Shown here in pieces: positions 38,375-48,287 of a DNA stretch of 64,000 nt (position 1 is its first letter; the number at the start of each line of letters is the position of its first letter). The position numbers were made by a program, and so were the translations under genes. A model generated the notes under the pieces. The model had not been told where the DNA came from. It did not search any database and worked only from the letters and a program-made list of their open reading frames with translations. Origin of the DNA: Romboutsia weinsteinii (GTDB lineage Bacteria; Bacillota; Clostridia; Peptostreptococcales; Peptostreptococcaceae); NCBI RefSeq assembly GCF_002250835.2, contig NZ_NOJY02000005.1, positions 1 to 64,000 on the forward strand. Reading direction: 5' to 3'.

Positions 38375-39310
38375 ATGGAAAATCTTATAGATGAGCTTTT
38401 AAAAGGAAATAAAAGAGCTTGTGCAAGACTTATTACTATGATTGAAAATGAAGTTGAGGGATACGAGGACCTACTAAAGGAAATATATAAATACACTGGG
38501 AAGGCTTATGTTATAGGTATAACAGGTCCTCCTGGTGCAGGGAAATCTACTTTTACAGATAAAATTGTTAAACTCTTAAGAACTCATAATAAAAAGGTTG
38601 GAATAATTGCGATAGATCCAACTAGTCCATTTACTAAAGGTGCAATACTTGGAGATAGAATAAGAATGAATGATCTAAGTGTTGATAAAAATGTATTTAT
38701 TCGTTCTATGGGCACAAGAGGTAGCCTAGGAGGTCTTTCTAATGCAACTCAAGCAGCTATAAAAGTTTTTGATGCATATGGTTGTGACTACATATTTATA
38801 GAAACAGTTGGAGTTGGTCAGTCAGAAGTAGATATTGTAAAAACTGCGGATACTACGGTTATGGTTATGGTACCTGGTCTTGGAGATGATATCCAAGCTA
38901 TCAAAGCTGGTGTTATGGAAATAGCAGATGTATTTGTAGTAAATAAGGCAGATAAAGATGGAGCTAAAAAAACCTCTATAGAAATAGATATGATGCTTGA
39001 TTTTAAAAAAGATTGGGAATTTAGACCACCTGTAAGCTTAGTTATATCAGAGTCTGGAGAAGGGATAGAGACTGCATTCGATGATATATTAAAGCATAAA
39101 GATTACTTATATAAAAGTGAAAAAATTTACTCGAAAAGGTTAGAAAGAAATAAATTAGAGATAAAAGAAATTGTTCATAGAAAGATAGAAAAATTAGTTA
39201 ATAGTATTGAAGCAACTCAAGATGTAGATAAATTGCTTATAAAAACTATAACAAATGAAATAGACCCATATACAATAGGGGAAAAAATATATAAAAGTAT
39301 TACTAAATAA
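38375..39310 (+). CDS. meaB: MeaB-type GTPase chaperone of the mutase, copy 1
   Basis: MeaB (ArgK/MMAA family) uses GTP to gate cofactor loading and to protect methylmalonyl-CoA mutase. The 311-residue protein has Walker [10 protein letters not shown] at residues 51-59, [21 protein letters not shown], the switch segment [11 protein letters not shown] and the NKAD guanine motif. Its place just after the B12 subunit supports this role over the obsolete arginine-kinase label. Its partner is probably the copy-1 mutase. Confidence 0.94.
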   Translation: MENLIDELLKGNKRACARLITMIENEVEGYEDLLKEIYKYTGKAYVIGITGPPGAGKSTFTDKIVKLLRTHNKKVGIIAIDPTSPFTKGAILGDRIRMNDLSVDKNVFIRSMGTRGSLGGLSNATQAAIKVFDAYGCDYIFIETVGVGQSEVDIVKTADTTVMVMVPGLGDDIQAIKAGVMEIADVFVVNKADKDGAKKTSIEIDMMLDFKKDWEFRPPVSLVISESGEGIETAFDDILKHKDYLYKSEKIYSKRLERNKLEIKEIVHRKIEKLVNSIEATQDVDKLLIKTITNEIDPYTIGEKIYKSITK

Positions 39311-39324
39311 AGGGGGATCTTAAG

Positions 39325-39735
39325 ATGGATATAAAAAATGTAGATCATATAGGTATAGCTGTTGTTAATTTAGATGAAGCATTAAAATTTTATGAAGATG
39401 TACTTGGATTAAAATGCCAAGGAAGTGAAGTAGTAAATGACCAAAAAGTTAGAGTTGGATTCTTACCAGTTGGAGATACTGAGCTAGAGCTTTTAGAGTC
39501 TACAAGTGAAGATGGTCCGATAGCTAAATTTATAGAAAAAAATGGTGGCAGAGGTGGAATACAACATATTGCATTAAGGGTTGATAATATAGAAGATGCA
39601 ATAGAAGAAATTAAATCTAAGGGATATAAAATGATAGATGAAAAGCCAAGATATGGTGCAGGAAATGCAAGTATAGCATTTTGCCACCCAAAAAGTACCA
39701 ATGGAATACTTATAGAACTAAGTGAAAGAAAATAA
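39325..39735 (+). CDS. mce: Methylmalonyl-CoA epimerase, copy 1
   Basis: It converts the (R)-methylmalonyl-CoA made by the mutase to the (S) form used by the decarboxylase. The 136-residue vicinal-oxygen-chelate protein begins with VDHIGIAV, whose His is the first metal ligand. It also shows [18 protein letters not shown] with the second His, and the C-terminal LIELSE glutamate. It lies between meaB and mmdA, exactly where the pathway needs it. Confidence 0.94.
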   Translation: MDIKNVDHIGIAVVNLDEALKFYEDVLGLKCQGSEVVNDQKVRVGFLPVGDTELELLESTSEDGPIAKFIEKNGGRGGIQHIALRVDNIEDAIEEIKSKGYKMIDEKPRYGAGNASIAFCHPKSTNGILIELSERK

Positions 39736-39752
39736 GACTTGGGGGGATAGAG

Positions 39753-41300
39753 ATGTCTGTAGAAAAATTAAACTTACTTAAAAAAAATAGAGAATCTATA
39801 GAACTAGGAGGAGGACAAAAGAGAATAGATAAGCAACATAAATCAGGTAAGCTTACATCAAGAGAAAGATTAGGTTTATTATTTGATGAAAATACTTTTG
39901 TTGAAATTGATGCATTTGTTAAGCATAGATGTACAAACTTTGGTATGGAAAAACAAGAAGCTCCGGGTGAAGGTGTTGTTTGTGGATATGGAAAAGTTGA
40001 TGGAAGGCTAGTATATGCACATGCACAAGACTTCACAGTACTTGGAGGATCACTTGGAGAAATGCATGCTAAAAAAATCGCAAAAATAATGGATTTAGCT
40101 ATAAAGATGGGAGCTCCTGTAGTTGGACTTAACGACTCTGGTGGAGCTAGGATACAAGAGGCGGTAGATGCTCTTGCAGGATATGGAATAATATTCTATA
40201 AAAATACCATAGCATCAGGTGTTATTCCTCAAATATCAGCTATAATGGGGCCTTGTGCAGGTGGAGCTGTTTACTCACCAGCACTTACGGACTTTATATA
40301 TATGGTAGATCAAACAAGTCAGATGTTTATAACTGGGCCGCAAGTTATAAAAACAGTCACAGGTGAAGATGTGTCGGCTGAAGAGCTAGGTGGGGCATCT
40401 ACTCATAATACAACTTCAGGAGTTGCTCATTTTATGGCAGATAACGATCAAGATTGTATAGAGCAAATAAGAAAATTATTAAGTTTCTTACCTTCTAATA
40501 ATGCAGAAAAAGCACCTATAGTAGAATGTGAGGATTCACCAAATATAGCCTTAGATGAATTAAATGATATAATACCTGAGGGATCAAATAAAGCTTATGA
40601 TATGAAAGATGTAATATATAGAATTATAGATAATGGAGATTTACATGAAGTCCAACCGCATTTTGCACAAAATATAATAACTGGATTTGCAAGAATAAAT
40701 GGAGAAAGTATAGGTATAATTGCAAATCAGCCTAATATAATGGCAGGTAGCTTAGATATAAATGCATCAGATAAAGCTGCAAGGTTCATAAGAACTTGTG
40801 ATGCGTTTAATATACCAATACTAAGTTTGGTTGATGTACCTGGATTTTTACCAGGCACAGGTCAAGAATATGGTGGAATAATAAGACATGGTGCAAAGAT
40901 GCTTTATGCATATAGTGAAGCAACAGTTCCTAAAGTAACACTAATAACTAGGAAAGCTTATGGAGGATCTTATCTTGCAATGTGCTCAAAAGATTTAGGG
41001 GCTGATATTGTTTTAGCTTGGCCAACAGCAGAAGTTGCAGTTATGGGACCACAGGGAGCTGCAAATATAATATTTAAGAAGGATATAAAAGAAGCTTCTG
41101 AACCAGGAAAAGTAAGAGCTGAAAAGATAGAAGAATATACAAGTGAGTTTGCTACTCCATATAAAGCAGCAGAAAGAGGTTTTGTAGATGATGTAATTGA
41201 ACCGTCATTAACAAGAATAAGGTTAGCTGATGCTTTTGATATGCTATCTTCAAAAAGAGAAAGCAGACCATTTAAAAAACATGGCAATATACCTTTATAG
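39753..41300 (+). CDS. mmdA: Methylmalonyl-CoA decarboxylase alpha subunit (carboxyltransferase), copy 1
   Basis: It moves the carboxyl group from (S)-methylmalonyl-CoA to biotin on the MmdC carrier, releasing propionyl-CoA. The 515-residue protein has the two crotonase-type halves of acyl-CoA carboxyltransferases, with oxyanion regions [12 protein letters not shown] near residue 127 and [15 protein letters not shown] near residue 164, and [15 protein letters not shown] in the C-terminal half. No biotin carboxylase gene is present and the Na+ pump subunit is, so this is a decarboxylase and not propionyl-CoA carboxylase. Confidence 0.94.
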   Translation: MSVEKLNLLKKNRESIELGGGQKRIDKQHKSGKLTSRERLGLLFDENTFVEIDAFVKHRCTNFGMEKQEAPGEGVVCGYGKVDGRLVYAHAQDFTVLGGSLGEMHAKKIAKIMDLAIKMGAPVVGLNDSGGARIQEAVDALAGYGIIFYKNTIASGVIPQISAIMGPCAGGAVYSPALTDFIYMVDQTSQMFITGPQVIKTVTGEDVSAEELGGASTHNTTSGVAHFMADNDQDCIEQIRKLLSFLPSNNAEKAPIVECEDSPNIALDELNDIIPEGSNKAYDMKDVIYRIIDNGDLHEVQPHFAQNIITGFARINGESIGIIANQPNIMAGSLDINASDKAARFIRTCDAFNIPILSLVDVPGFLPGTGQEYGGIIRHGAKMLYAYSEATVPKVTLITRKAYGGSYLAMCSKDLGADIVLAWPTAEVAVMGPQGAANIIFKKDIKEASEPGKVRAEKIEEYTSEFATPYKAAERGFVDDVIEPSLTRIRLADAFDMLSSKRESRPFKKHGNIPL

Positions 41301-41314
41301 GAAGGTGATAAATA

Positions 41315-41695
41315 ATGAGTATAAGTGAATTGCTTCAAAATTTAAAAACGAATATTGATTCTATGAGCGTGGGAGAAAAGCTATTAGGAGGATGCGCTAC
41401 GGCAGTATTAGCTATGGGAATAGTATTTCTAATACTAGTTCTAATAATGTATATTATAAAAATAATAAATGCAACTCCTAAAGAGGAAAATGTAAACACT
41501 GAATCTACAATAAGTAATATATCAGATATTGAAAAAAATGAAGATATTAGTGAAGAAGATGATGTAGATGAGTTAGTGTCAGTAATAACAGCAGCTATTA
41601 TGGCATCAAGTCTAAATAATATTATTGTAAGAAGAATTACTAGAACTAATAATATACAAAGCAACTGGGAAAAGACATCTAATATAGAAGTATAA
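41315..41695 (+). CDS. mmdD: Decarboxylase small membrane subunit (OadG/MmdD family), copy 1
   Basis: A 126-residue OadG-type delta subunit that holds the complex together. One membrane helix spans about residues 25-50 (ATAVLAMGIVFLILVLIMYI). It is followed by an acidic linker (EKNEDISEEDDVDE) and a C-terminal tail (LVSVITAAIMAS, then RRITR and NWEK) that contacts the carboxyltransferase. This subunit is one of the least conserved between the two modules. Confidence 0.9.
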   Translation: MSISELLQNLKTNIDSMSVGEKLLGGCATAVLAMGIVFLILVLIMYIIKIINATPKEENVNTESTISNISDIEKNEDISEEDDVDELVSVITAAIMASSLNNIIVRRITRTNNIQSNWEKTSNIEV

Positions 41696-41710
41696 AACGG
41701 GGGGACTAAA

Positions 41711-42076
41711 ATGATAAAAAAATATAATATTACAGTTAATGGTAGCACTTATGAAGTTGAAGTTGAAGAATTAGGTGCAAGTACAGCTTCGGTTGAAAGA
41801 CCTCAAGTATCAAAAAATATTCAACCAAAGGTACAAAAGCAAAAGGCTCCATCTTCTCCTAAAGGTGGAGGTATTGTAGCTCCTATGCCGGGAACAATAA
41901 GTGATGTAAAGGTAAGTGTTGGTCAAGATGTCAAAAAAGGTCAGGTGCTTGTGATACTTGAAGCTATGAAAATGGAAAATGAGATTATGGCGCCATCTGA
42001 TGGAAAAGTAAGTTCAGTAAATGTATCTAAAGGTGCATCTGTAAGTTCAGGAGATTTATTAGTTACATTAGGATAA
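41711..42076 (+). CDS. mmdC: Biotin carrier subunit of methylmalonyl-CoA decarboxylase, copy 1
   Basis: This 121-residue carrier shuttles carboxybiotin between MmdA and MmdB. An N-terminal segment ([20 protein letters not shown]) and a Pro/Lys/Gln linker precede the biotinyl domain, with the modified lysine K87 in EAMKMEN. The linker is shorter than in the copy-2 protein. Biotin must be attached by a ligase encoded elsewhere. Confidence 0.94.
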   Translation: MIKKYNITVNGSTYEVEVEELGASTASVERPQVSKNIQPKVQKQKAPSSPKGGGIVAPMPGTISDVKVSVGQDVKKGQVLVILEAMKMENEIMAPSDGKVSSVNVSKGASVSSGDLLVTLG

Positions 42077-42105
42077 GTAAATACGTTTAAAAGGGGGAAA
42101 AACCC

Positions 42106-43305
42106 GTGGGAGAAGTTATAATAGATTTTATTCAAACGATGGGTATTGTTAATATTACTTGGCAACAGGTTGTCATGATAATAATAGCTTGTGTATTACT
42201 ATACTTAGCAATAGCAAAAGGATTTGAGCCATTACTATTAGTGCCAATAGCATTTGGTATGCTACTTTCAAACTTACCTCTGTCAGGAGTAATGAATGAA
42301 GCGATTTCAAAGATTCAATTTATAAATCCGGTTGGGGTAGAAGCTTTTAAAGAGGGTGTAAACGCTCATGTAAGTACACAGACACCTGGAGGGTTGTTAC
42401 ATTACTTATTCCAAGGAGATGAACTTGGAATATTCCCTCCATTAATATTTTTAGGTGTAGGTGCAATGACTGATTTTGGTCCACTAATTGCAAATCCCAA
42501 AAGTATACTGCTTGGCGCGGCAGCACAATTTGGTATATTTACAACATTTTTAGGGGCATTAGTATTAGGTTTTGGAGCTCAAGCAGCTTCATCTATAGGT
42601 ATAATAGGAGGAGCAGATGGGCCAACAGCAATATATCTTGCTACTAAGCTAGCTCCAGAATTACTAGCACCAATTGCGGTTGCAGCGTATTCATATATGG
42701 CATTGGTTCCAATAATACAACCGCCTATAATGAGAGCTCTTACAACTAAAGAAGAAAGATGTATAGTTATGACTCAATCTAAGCCAGTTTCTAAAAAAGC
42801 TAAGATAATATTTCCAATAGTTGTAACGATAGTGGTATCTTTATTACTACCAGCAGCAGCTACATTGATAGGTATGCTTATGTTTGGTAATTTGTTAAAA
42901 GAATCTGGAGCAACAGACAGATTGTCAGATACAGCTTCAAATGCGATGATGAATATAGTCACTATTTTCTTAGGTATATCTGTTGGAGCATCTGCTGAAG
43001 CTCAAATATTTTTAAGTGCTCAAACTCTTATGATATTTGCACTAGGAATATTAGCGTTTGCTGTAGGAACTGCAGCAGGAGTAATATTTGCTAAAATCAT
43101 GAATTTGATATGTAAAGAAAAAATAAATCCATTGATAGGATCAGCTGGTGTATCAGCAGTTCCTATGGCAGCAAGAGTGTCTCAAAAAGTTGCTCAAGCA
43201 GAGTCACCAGGAAATTTTTTATTAATGCATGCAATGGGACCGAATGTTGCTGGAGTTATAGGATCAGCAGTAGCAGCTGGGATACTATTAAGTTTATTTG
43301 GATAA
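42106..43305 (+). CDS. mmdB: Na+-translocating methylmalonyl-CoA decarboxylase beta subunit, copy 1
   Basis: The 399-residue membrane subunit decarboxylates carboxybiotin and exports Na+. The signature [11 protein letters not shown] places the essential aspartate at residue 171 (Asp203 in Klebsiella OadB). The C-terminal [16 protein letters not shown] holds a second conserved site. About ten hydrophobic segments are present. The start is GTG behind AAGGGGG. It is the last gene of module 1 and is followed by a terminator. Confidence 0.95.
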   Translation: MGEVIIDFIQTMGIVNITWQQVVMIIIACVLLYLAIAKGFEPLLLVPIAFGMLLSNLPLSGVMNEAISKIQFINPVGVEAFKEGVNAHVSTQTPGGLLHYLFQGDELGIFPPLIFLGVGAMTDFGPLIANPKSILLGAAAQFGIFTTFLGALVLGFGAQAASSIGIIGGADGPTAIYLATKLAPELLAPIAVAAYSYMALVPIIQPPIMRALTTKEERCIVMTQSKPVSKKAKIIFPIVVTIVVSLLLPAAATLIGMLMFGNLLKESGATDRLSDTASNAMMNIVTIFLGISVGASAEAQIFLSAQTLMIFALGILAFAVGTAAGVIFAKIMNLICKEKINPLIGSAGVSAVPMAARVSQKVAQAESPGNFLLMHAMGPNVAGVIGSAVAAGILLSLFG

Positions 43306-43310
43306 TATTA

Positions 43311-43343
43311 AAATACCGAGGGTATCTACTCTCGGTATTTTTA
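43311..43343 (+). terminator. Terminator of methylmalonyl module 1
   Basis: A 10-bp perfect stem (AAATACCGAG / CTCGGTATTT) is followed by a T-rich tail. It ends the first operon, so module 2 needs its own promoter. Confidence 0.88.
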
Positions 43344-43885
43344 ATTTTCATGATTATATAGGTAGTATGTAATATAAGATAGGATAGTTGTAAAATCATG
43401 TTATACGTATTGAGGCAAATGTAAATTCAAAATAACTGAAAAAAATAACTAAAATATTTGATTTATTTTATAGAAAAAATTAAAAAAGTAGACGTAAAAT
43501 TAAAATTTTATCTTAAATATAGCAACTAAATGCAATATAGTAAGAATGTATATTAATTATATGATAATTGAAGAACTTATATTAAAACTTGTGAAATTAA
43601 GCGATATATTAGGTAAAACAACAAAGTGATGAAACAGATAGAATATTTACTTGCAAAAAAATAGCATTGATAAAAAAAAAACAAATAAAGTTAAGGAAAA
43701 CGATATCAAAAAGAGGCGTTTTTTGACATGAATTTATATTATTTCACAAAAAAGAACTCATTTTTTGAAAGTGAAAAAATAAAAAAATCAATAATTTGTA
43801 GAAGGAATTGCAAGTTTTCTAGCATATATATTTAAGAGAGAAATAAAAAATTGTACTCATAGTATAAGTTAAGAGGGTGATTGTA
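43344..43885. other. 540-nt non-coding region upstream of the kor genes
   Basis: This very AT-rich stretch holds no credible gene on either strand. It should contain the promoter and control sites for korDABC plus module 2. A TTGACA occurs at 43723-43728 but has no matching -10, and TTGCAA at 43808 is followed only by poor hexamers. No B12 riboswitch core was recognised. Confidence 0.5.
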
Positions 43886-44071
43886 TTGGGAAAAGAACTA
43901 GTTATACAAAAGTCATGGTGTAAAAAATGTGGTATATGTGTAGAATTTTGCCCGAAAAATATTTTAGACCTTGATGAAGAAGGGGTATATGTTAAGTCAA
44001 AAGAAGAATGCATACTATGTGGATTGTGTGAACTAAGATGTCCAGACTATGCAATATATCTAGAAAAATAA
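43886..44071 (+). CDS. korD: 2-oxoacid:ferredoxin oxidoreductase, 4Fe-4S ferredoxin (delta) subunit
   Basis: A 61-residue two-cluster ferredoxin subunit. The two motifs are CKKCGICVEFCPKN and CILCGLCELRCPD, each with three close cysteines and a distal CP. It carries electrons from the thiamine enzyme encoded next. The start is taken as TTG 43886, 6-8 nt after GAGGGTG; GTG 43877 overlaps that site. The order delta-alpha-beta-gamma is typical of Kor/Vor-type enzymes. Confidence 0.9.
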   Translation: MGKELVIQKSWCKKCGICVEFCPKNILDLDEEGVYVKSKEECILCGLCELRCPDYAIYLEK

Positions 44072-44090
44072 GAAGAAGAAGGTGTATATG

Positions 44091-45236
44091 ATGGCGGTAA
44101 AGGTTAAGTTATTACAGGGGAACGAAGCTTGTGTACATGGAGCTATACATGCAGGAATGAAGTTTTTTGCAGGGTATCCAATAACTCCATCAACAGAAAT
44201 TGCAGAAATATCATCTCTAATGCTTCCGAAAGTTAAAGGAACTTTTATACAAATGGAAGATGAAATAGCTTCTATATCAGCAACAATAGGTGCATCAATT
44301 GCAGGACAAAAATCTATGACAGCAACAAGTGGTCCGGGATTCTCGTTAAAACAAGAAGCCATAGGATATGCATGTATAACAGAAACACCATGTGTAATAG
44401 TAAATGTCCAAAGACATGGGCCAAGTACAGGACTTCCTACTAGTCCAGCTCAAGGAGATTTAATGCAAGCAAAATGGGGGACTCATGGAGACCATTCTAT
44501 AATAGCTCTTTCTCCTACAACAGTACCAGAAACTTATTCGATGACAGTAAGAGCATTTAATTTAGCAGAAAAATATAGAACACCAGTTATTCTATTACTA
44601 GATGAAGTAATAGGACATATGAGAGAAAAAGTTGAATTTAATGAATTAGAAAACTTAGAAATTATAGATAGAAAAAGAGCTAATTGCAATGCAGAAGAAT
44701 TTAAAGCATTTGAAGTTACAGAAGATTTAATACCACCTATGGAAAAGATAGGAGAAGGATATAAATTCCATGTAACTGGTCTTGTACATGATGAAACAGG
44801 GTTCCCTACTAATAGTACAGAGGAAGCTAGAAAACTTTTAAGTAGGCAGACAAAAAAAATAGAAGATAACTTAGATGATATACTGATGAATGAAGAGTAC
44901 ATGACTGAAGACTGTGAAATACTTATTGTTACTTTTGGATGTATGGTGAGAAGTAGTAAAGATAGTATAGATGAACTAAGAGCAAAAGGTATAAAGATAG
45001 GTCTACTTGCAATAAAAACAGTATGGCCATTCCCAAGTGAAGCTGTTAAAAAATTAAGTGAACAAGTAGAATATATATTTGTTCCTGAAATGAACATGGG
45101 ACAGATGATATTAGAGGTAGAGAGGGTAGTCAAAAACAATTGTAAAGTTGTTGGAATAAATAAGTTTAATGGAGAAATTATAACACCTCAGGAAATCGTT
45201 TCTGAAGTGGAGGGGGTGCTTAGCTTTGCCAAGTAA
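44091..45236 (+). CDS. korA: 2-oxoglutarate:ferredoxin oxidoreductase alpha subunit
   Basis: The alpha subunit (381 residues) begins KVKLLQGNEACVHGAIHAG and has the GYPITPSTEIAE motif near residue 30. GPGFSLKQEAIGYA and RHGPSTGLPTSPAQGD follow; these are hallmarks of KorA proteins. Similarity to the VorA branch cannot be fully excluded by eye, but the context (succinyl-CoA consumed by the mutase 35 nt after korC) favours 2-oxoglutarate. ATG 44091 is best spaced after AAGGTG; ATG 44088 is equally possible. Confidence 0.88.
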   Translation: MAVKVKLLQGNEACVHGAIHAGMKFFAGYPITPSTEIAEISSLMLPKVKGTFIQMEDEIASISATIGASIAGQKSMTATSGPGFSLKQEAIGYACITETPCVIVNVQRHGPSTGLPTSPAQGDLMQAKWGTHGDHSIIALSPTTVPETYSMTVRAFNLAEKYRTPVILLLDEVIGHMREKVEFNELENLEIIDRKRANCNAEEFKAFEVTEDLIPPMEKIGEGYKFHVTGLVHDETGFPTNSTEEARKLLSRQTKKIEDNLDDILMNEEYMTEDCEILIVTFGCMVRSSKDSIDELRAKGIKIGLLAIKTVWPFPSEAVKKLSEQVEYIFVPEMNMGQMILEVERVVKNNCKVVGINKFNGEIITPQEIVSEVEGVLSFAK

Positions 45237-46026
45237 AGTTATTGAAAATAATTTTAGAGTAAATAGATTACCTCATATTTGGTGTCCAGGATGTGGTCAT
45301 GGAATACTTATGAGATCGTTAGCAGTGGCTATAGAAGAAGCAAATTTAGATAAAGATAAAATTTGTATAGTATCAGGTATAGGTTGCTCTTCAAGATCAA
45401 GTGGATATTTCGATTATAATACAGTACATACTACTCACGGTAGAGCTCTTGCATTTGCAACAGGTATTAAGCTTGCTAACCCAGATTTACATGTTATCGT
45501 AATAAGTGGAGACGGAGATGCAACTGCTATAGGTGGAAATCACCTAATACATTCTTGTAGAAGAAATATTGATATTACTACAATAGTATTTAATAACAAT
45601 ATATATGGTATGACTGGAGGACAATACTCTCCAACTACTCCAACTAATGATAAAGCGACTACATCACCATATGGTAATATAGATAAGCCATTTGATATAT
45701 GTGATCTTTCTGCAGGAGCAGGTGCTACGTTTGTAGCTAGAGCTAGTGCATATCATGCAAAACAAATGATAGATTATACAAAAAAAGCACTTTTACATAA
45801 AGGTTTCTCTGTAGTAGAAGGAATAAGCGCATGTCCAACATACTATGGAAGAAAAAATAAGAAAGGTTCAGCTGTAGACCTTATAAAATTAATAAAAGAT
45901 AATACTCAAATGAGTAATGATATAGTAAAAAGTAAATTAGATGGCAAAACGGCAATAGGTATATTTAAAGATGAAATTCAACCTGAATATACTGAAGAAT
46001 ATAAAAAAGTGATGGATAAATTTTAG
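45226..46026 (+). CDS. korB: 2-oxoglutarate:ferredoxin oxidoreductase beta subunit
   Basis: The beta subunit binds thiamine diphosphate. The 266-residue protein has the IWCPGCGHG motif near residue 18, GIGCSSR near residue 52 and the ThDP/Mg motif GDGDATAIGGNHLIH, followed by NNNIYGMTGGQ. The start is TTG 45226 behind GGAGGGGG, so the gene overlaps the korA stop by 11 nt, indicating translational coupling. Confidence 0.9.
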   Translation: MPSKVIENNFRVNRLPHIWCPGCGHGILMRSLAVAIEEANLDKDKICIVSGIGCSSRSSGYFDYNTVHTTHGRALAFATGIKLANPDLHVIVISGDGDATAIGGNHLIHSCRRNIDITTIVFNNNIYGMTGGQYSPTTPTNDKATTSPYGNIDKPFDICDLSAGAGATFVARASAYHAKQMIDYTKKALLHKGFSVVEGISACPTYYGRKNKKGSAVDLIKLIKDNTQMSNDIVKSKLDGKTAIGIFKDEIQPEYTEEYKKVMDKF

Positions 46027-46043
46027 ATTAGGAGCGATTGAAT

Positions 46044-46571
46044 ATGAAAACTGAAATAAGATTAAGTGGATCTGGAGGTCAAGGGTTAATACTTGCTGGA
46101 GTGATACTTGCTGAAGGTGCTATTTTATCAAACTTAAACGCAGTTCAATCACAATCATATGGCCCAGAAGCTAGAGGTGGAGCCAGTAAAGCAGAAGTAA
46201 TTCTAAGTGATAAAAGTATAAATTTTCCTAAGATAATGGATTCAGATATATTAATATCGTTAACTCAGAAATCATTTGATGAATACTCAAAGCATATAAA
46301 AGAAAATAGTATAGTTATTGTAGATTCATCTATAGATGTACATGGTATAAATGCCAAAGTATGTAAGGCTCCAATAATTAAAACTGCAGAAGAAGTTTTA
46401 AAGAAGCCTATGACAGCAAATATAATTACATTGGGAGTTCTTAGTTCGGTAATTCAAGATGTGGATAAAGAGCATCTAAAAAAAGCTATTTCAAAGAGAG
46501 TTCCTAAAGGGACTGAAGAACTAAACATGGAAGCTTTTGAGCAAGGAACAAAGCTAATAGCAGCAATGTAA
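46044..46571 (+). CDS. korC: 2-oxoglutarate:ferredoxin oxidoreductase gamma subunit
   Basis: The gamma subunit (175 residues) begins MKTEIRLSGSGGQGLILAG, with the GxGGQG loop at residues 10-15. SQSYGPEARGGASKAEV is typical of this family. ATG 46044 has a TTAGGAG site 9 nt upstream. Only 35 nt separate its stop from the copy-2 mutase start and there is no hairpin, so Kor and module 2 are one transcript. Confidence 0.92.
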   Translation: MKTEIRLSGSGGQGLILAGVILAEGAILSNLNAVQSQSYGPEARGGASKAEVILSDKSINFPKIMDSDILISLTQKSFDEYSKHIKENSIVIVDSSIDVHGINAKVCKAPIIKTAEEVLKKPMTANIITLGVLSSVIQDVDKEHLKKAISKRVPKGTEELNMEAFEQGTKLIAAM

Positions 46572-46606
46572 ACTTAGACCACTAATTATTTCAAGGGGGA
46601 AGAACT

Positions 46607-48271
46607 ATGGAAAACAAAAATATCCAGGAATCTTTTGATAAATGGGAGGAAAGTAAGGTTAATAAAAGTATATCAAGATTTCCAGAGAGAAAAGAGAGAT
46701 TTAATTTTGATGATGGAGAAGAAATGAAAAGATTATATACTCCGCTTGATATAAATGTTGACTATGAAAATGATTTAGGATACCCAGGGCAATTTCCATT
46801 TACAAGAGGTGTACAGCCTACGATGTATAGAGGAAAGTTTTGGACGATGAGGATGTACGCTGGATTTGCAACAGCAGAAGAATCTAATAATAGATATAAA
46901 TACTTAATAGATCAAGGATCTATGGGACTATCTGTTGCTTTTGACTTACCAACTCAAATGGGATACGACTCAGATGATGATATATCTCAAGGTGAAGTTG
47001 GAAAAGTTGGAGTAGCAATAGACTCACTAGCTGATATGGAGATATTATTTGATGGAATACCTTTAGATAAAGTATCAACATCAATGACTATAAATGCACC
47101 AGCATCAGTACTTCTTGCTATGTATATTGCAGTTGCAAGAAAACAGGGAGTAAGCGCTGATAAATTAAGAGGTACGATACAAAATGATATATTAAAGGAA
47201 TATGTAGCTAGAGGAACATATATATTCCCTGTAAAAGAGTCTATGAGATTAATAACTGATATATTTGAATACTGCTCTCAGAGCGTTCCAAAGTGGAACA
47301 CAATAAGTATATCAGGATACCATATAAGAGAAGCTGGAGCTAATGCAGTTCAAGAAGTTGCATTTACACTAGCAGATGGTATGGCGTATGTAAAAGCTGC
47401 TATTGATGCAGGGCTTCATGTTGATGATTTTGCGCCAAGACTTTCATTCTTCTTCAATGCACATAATAACTTATTAGAAGAGATTGCTAAATTTAGAGCA
47501 GCAAGAAGAATATGGTCTAGAATAATGAAGGATAGATTTAAAGCTGAAAATCCTAAATCTTGCCAATTGAAGTTCCATACTCAAACAGCAGGTTGTACAT
47601 TAACTGCTCAACAACCTGAAAATAATATAGTAAGGGTTGCTATACAGACACTAGCTGCAGTACTTGGAGGAACTCAATCACTACATACAAACTCTAAAGA
47701 TGAAGCATTAGCACTTCCTACAGAGGAGTCTGTAAGAGTTGCACTTAGAACTCAGCAAATAGTTGCACATGAAAGTGGAGTTGCTGATAGTATAGATCCA
47801 CTTGCTGGTTCATATTTGATAGAAAGTTTAACTGAGAAAATAGAAAAAGAAGTGATAAGCATAATAGATAAAATAGAAGAGTTAGGTGGAGCACCTCAAG
47901 CTATTGAAAAAGGGTATATACAACAAGAAATTATGGATAGTGCTTATAAATACCAAAAAGAAATCGAAAATAATGAAAGAATAATAGTTGGTGTTAATAA
48001 ATTCCAAGTTGAAGAAGAAGCTCCAAAAGGTTTACTTAGAGTAGATCCGATAGTAGGAGAAAGACAAAAAGATAAAATAGCAGAATTAAAATCAAGAAGA
48101 GACAATGAAAAAGTAAAAGAAGCTTTACAAGCTTTAAACAAAGCATGTGAAGGTAATGAAAATGTTATGCCATACATATTAGATGCAGTAGAAGCATATG
48201 CAACTTTAGGAGAAGTATGTGGTGTTATGAGAAGTGTATTTGGTGAATATAAACAAACCGTAATGATATAA
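46607..48271 (+). CDS. mcmA1: Methylmalonyl-CoA mutase large (catalytic) subunit, copy 2
   Basis: A 554-residue paralogue of the copy-1 enzyme. The same specificity residues are present: Tyr84 (RMYAGF), Arg202 (VARGTY) and His239 (GYHIREAG), so it too should act on methylmalonyl-CoA. Differences cluster in the N-terminal 50 residues and near residues 470-540, away from the active site. Fed by Kor upstream, it would take succinyl-CoA made from 2-oxoglutarate. It may exchange B12 subunits with copy 1. Confidence 0.95.
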   Translation: MENKNIQESFDKWEESKVNKSISRFPERKERFNFDDGEEMKRLYTPLDINVDYENDLGYPGQFPFTRGVQPTMYRGKFWTMRMYAGFATAEESNNRYKYLIDQGSMGLSVAFDLPTQMGYDSDDDISQGEVGKVGVAIDSLADMEILFDGIPLDKVSTSMTINAPASVLLAMYIAVARKQGVSADKLRGTIQNDILKEYVARGTYIFPVKESMRLITDIFEYCSQSVPKWNTISISGYHIREAGANAVQEVAFTLADGMAYVKAAIDAGLHVDDFAPRLSFFFNAHNNLLEEIAKFRAARRIWSRIMKDRFKAENPKSCQLKFHTQTAGCTLTAQQPENNIVRVAIQTLAAVLGGTQSLHTNSKDEALALPTEESVRVALRTQQIVAHESGVADSIDPLAGSYLIESLTEKIEKEVISIIDKIEELGGAPQAIEKGYIQQEIMDSAYKYQKEIENNERIIVGVNKFQVEEEAPKGLLRVDPIVGERQKDKIAELKSRRDNEKVKEALQALNKACEGNENVMPYILDAVEAYATLGEVCGVMRSVFGEYKQTVMI

Positions 48272-48287
48272 GTGGGAGGTAAGTAGA

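Larger units (their letters stand above)
36246..43305 (+). repeat. Methylmalonyl-CoA module, copy 1 (paralogous repeat)
   Basis: Eight genes in fixed order (mutase large, mutase B12 subunit, meaB, mce, mmdA, mmdD, mmdC, mmdB) recur at 46607-53663. The two spans are 7060 and 7057 nt, gene lengths match within a few codons, and protein sequences are mostly identical, but synonymous sites differ widely. This indicates an old tandem duplication or two acquisitions of the same module. Confidence 0.95.

Noticed and set aside
38375-39310. Arginine/lysine transport ATPase (old ArgK label)
   Set aside because: Operon position beside a B12 mutase and the G3E-type motifs identify it as MeaB.
39753-42076. 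Propionyl-CoA carboxylase or acetyl-CoA carboxylase
   Set aside because: There is no biotin carboxylase gene, and OadG- and OadB-type membrane subunits are present, which fits a Na+-pumping decarboxylase.
43344-43885. Cobalamin riboswitch ahead of the B12-dependent module
   Set aside because: The conserved B12-box and core pairing elements were not found by eye in this AT-rich leader; a covariance search would settle it.
44534-45139. A 201-codon reverse-strand open frame inside korA
   Set aside because: It is a shadow of korA, which has full family motifs; the reverse product is Ser/Ile/Leu-rich with no domain and no ribosome site.
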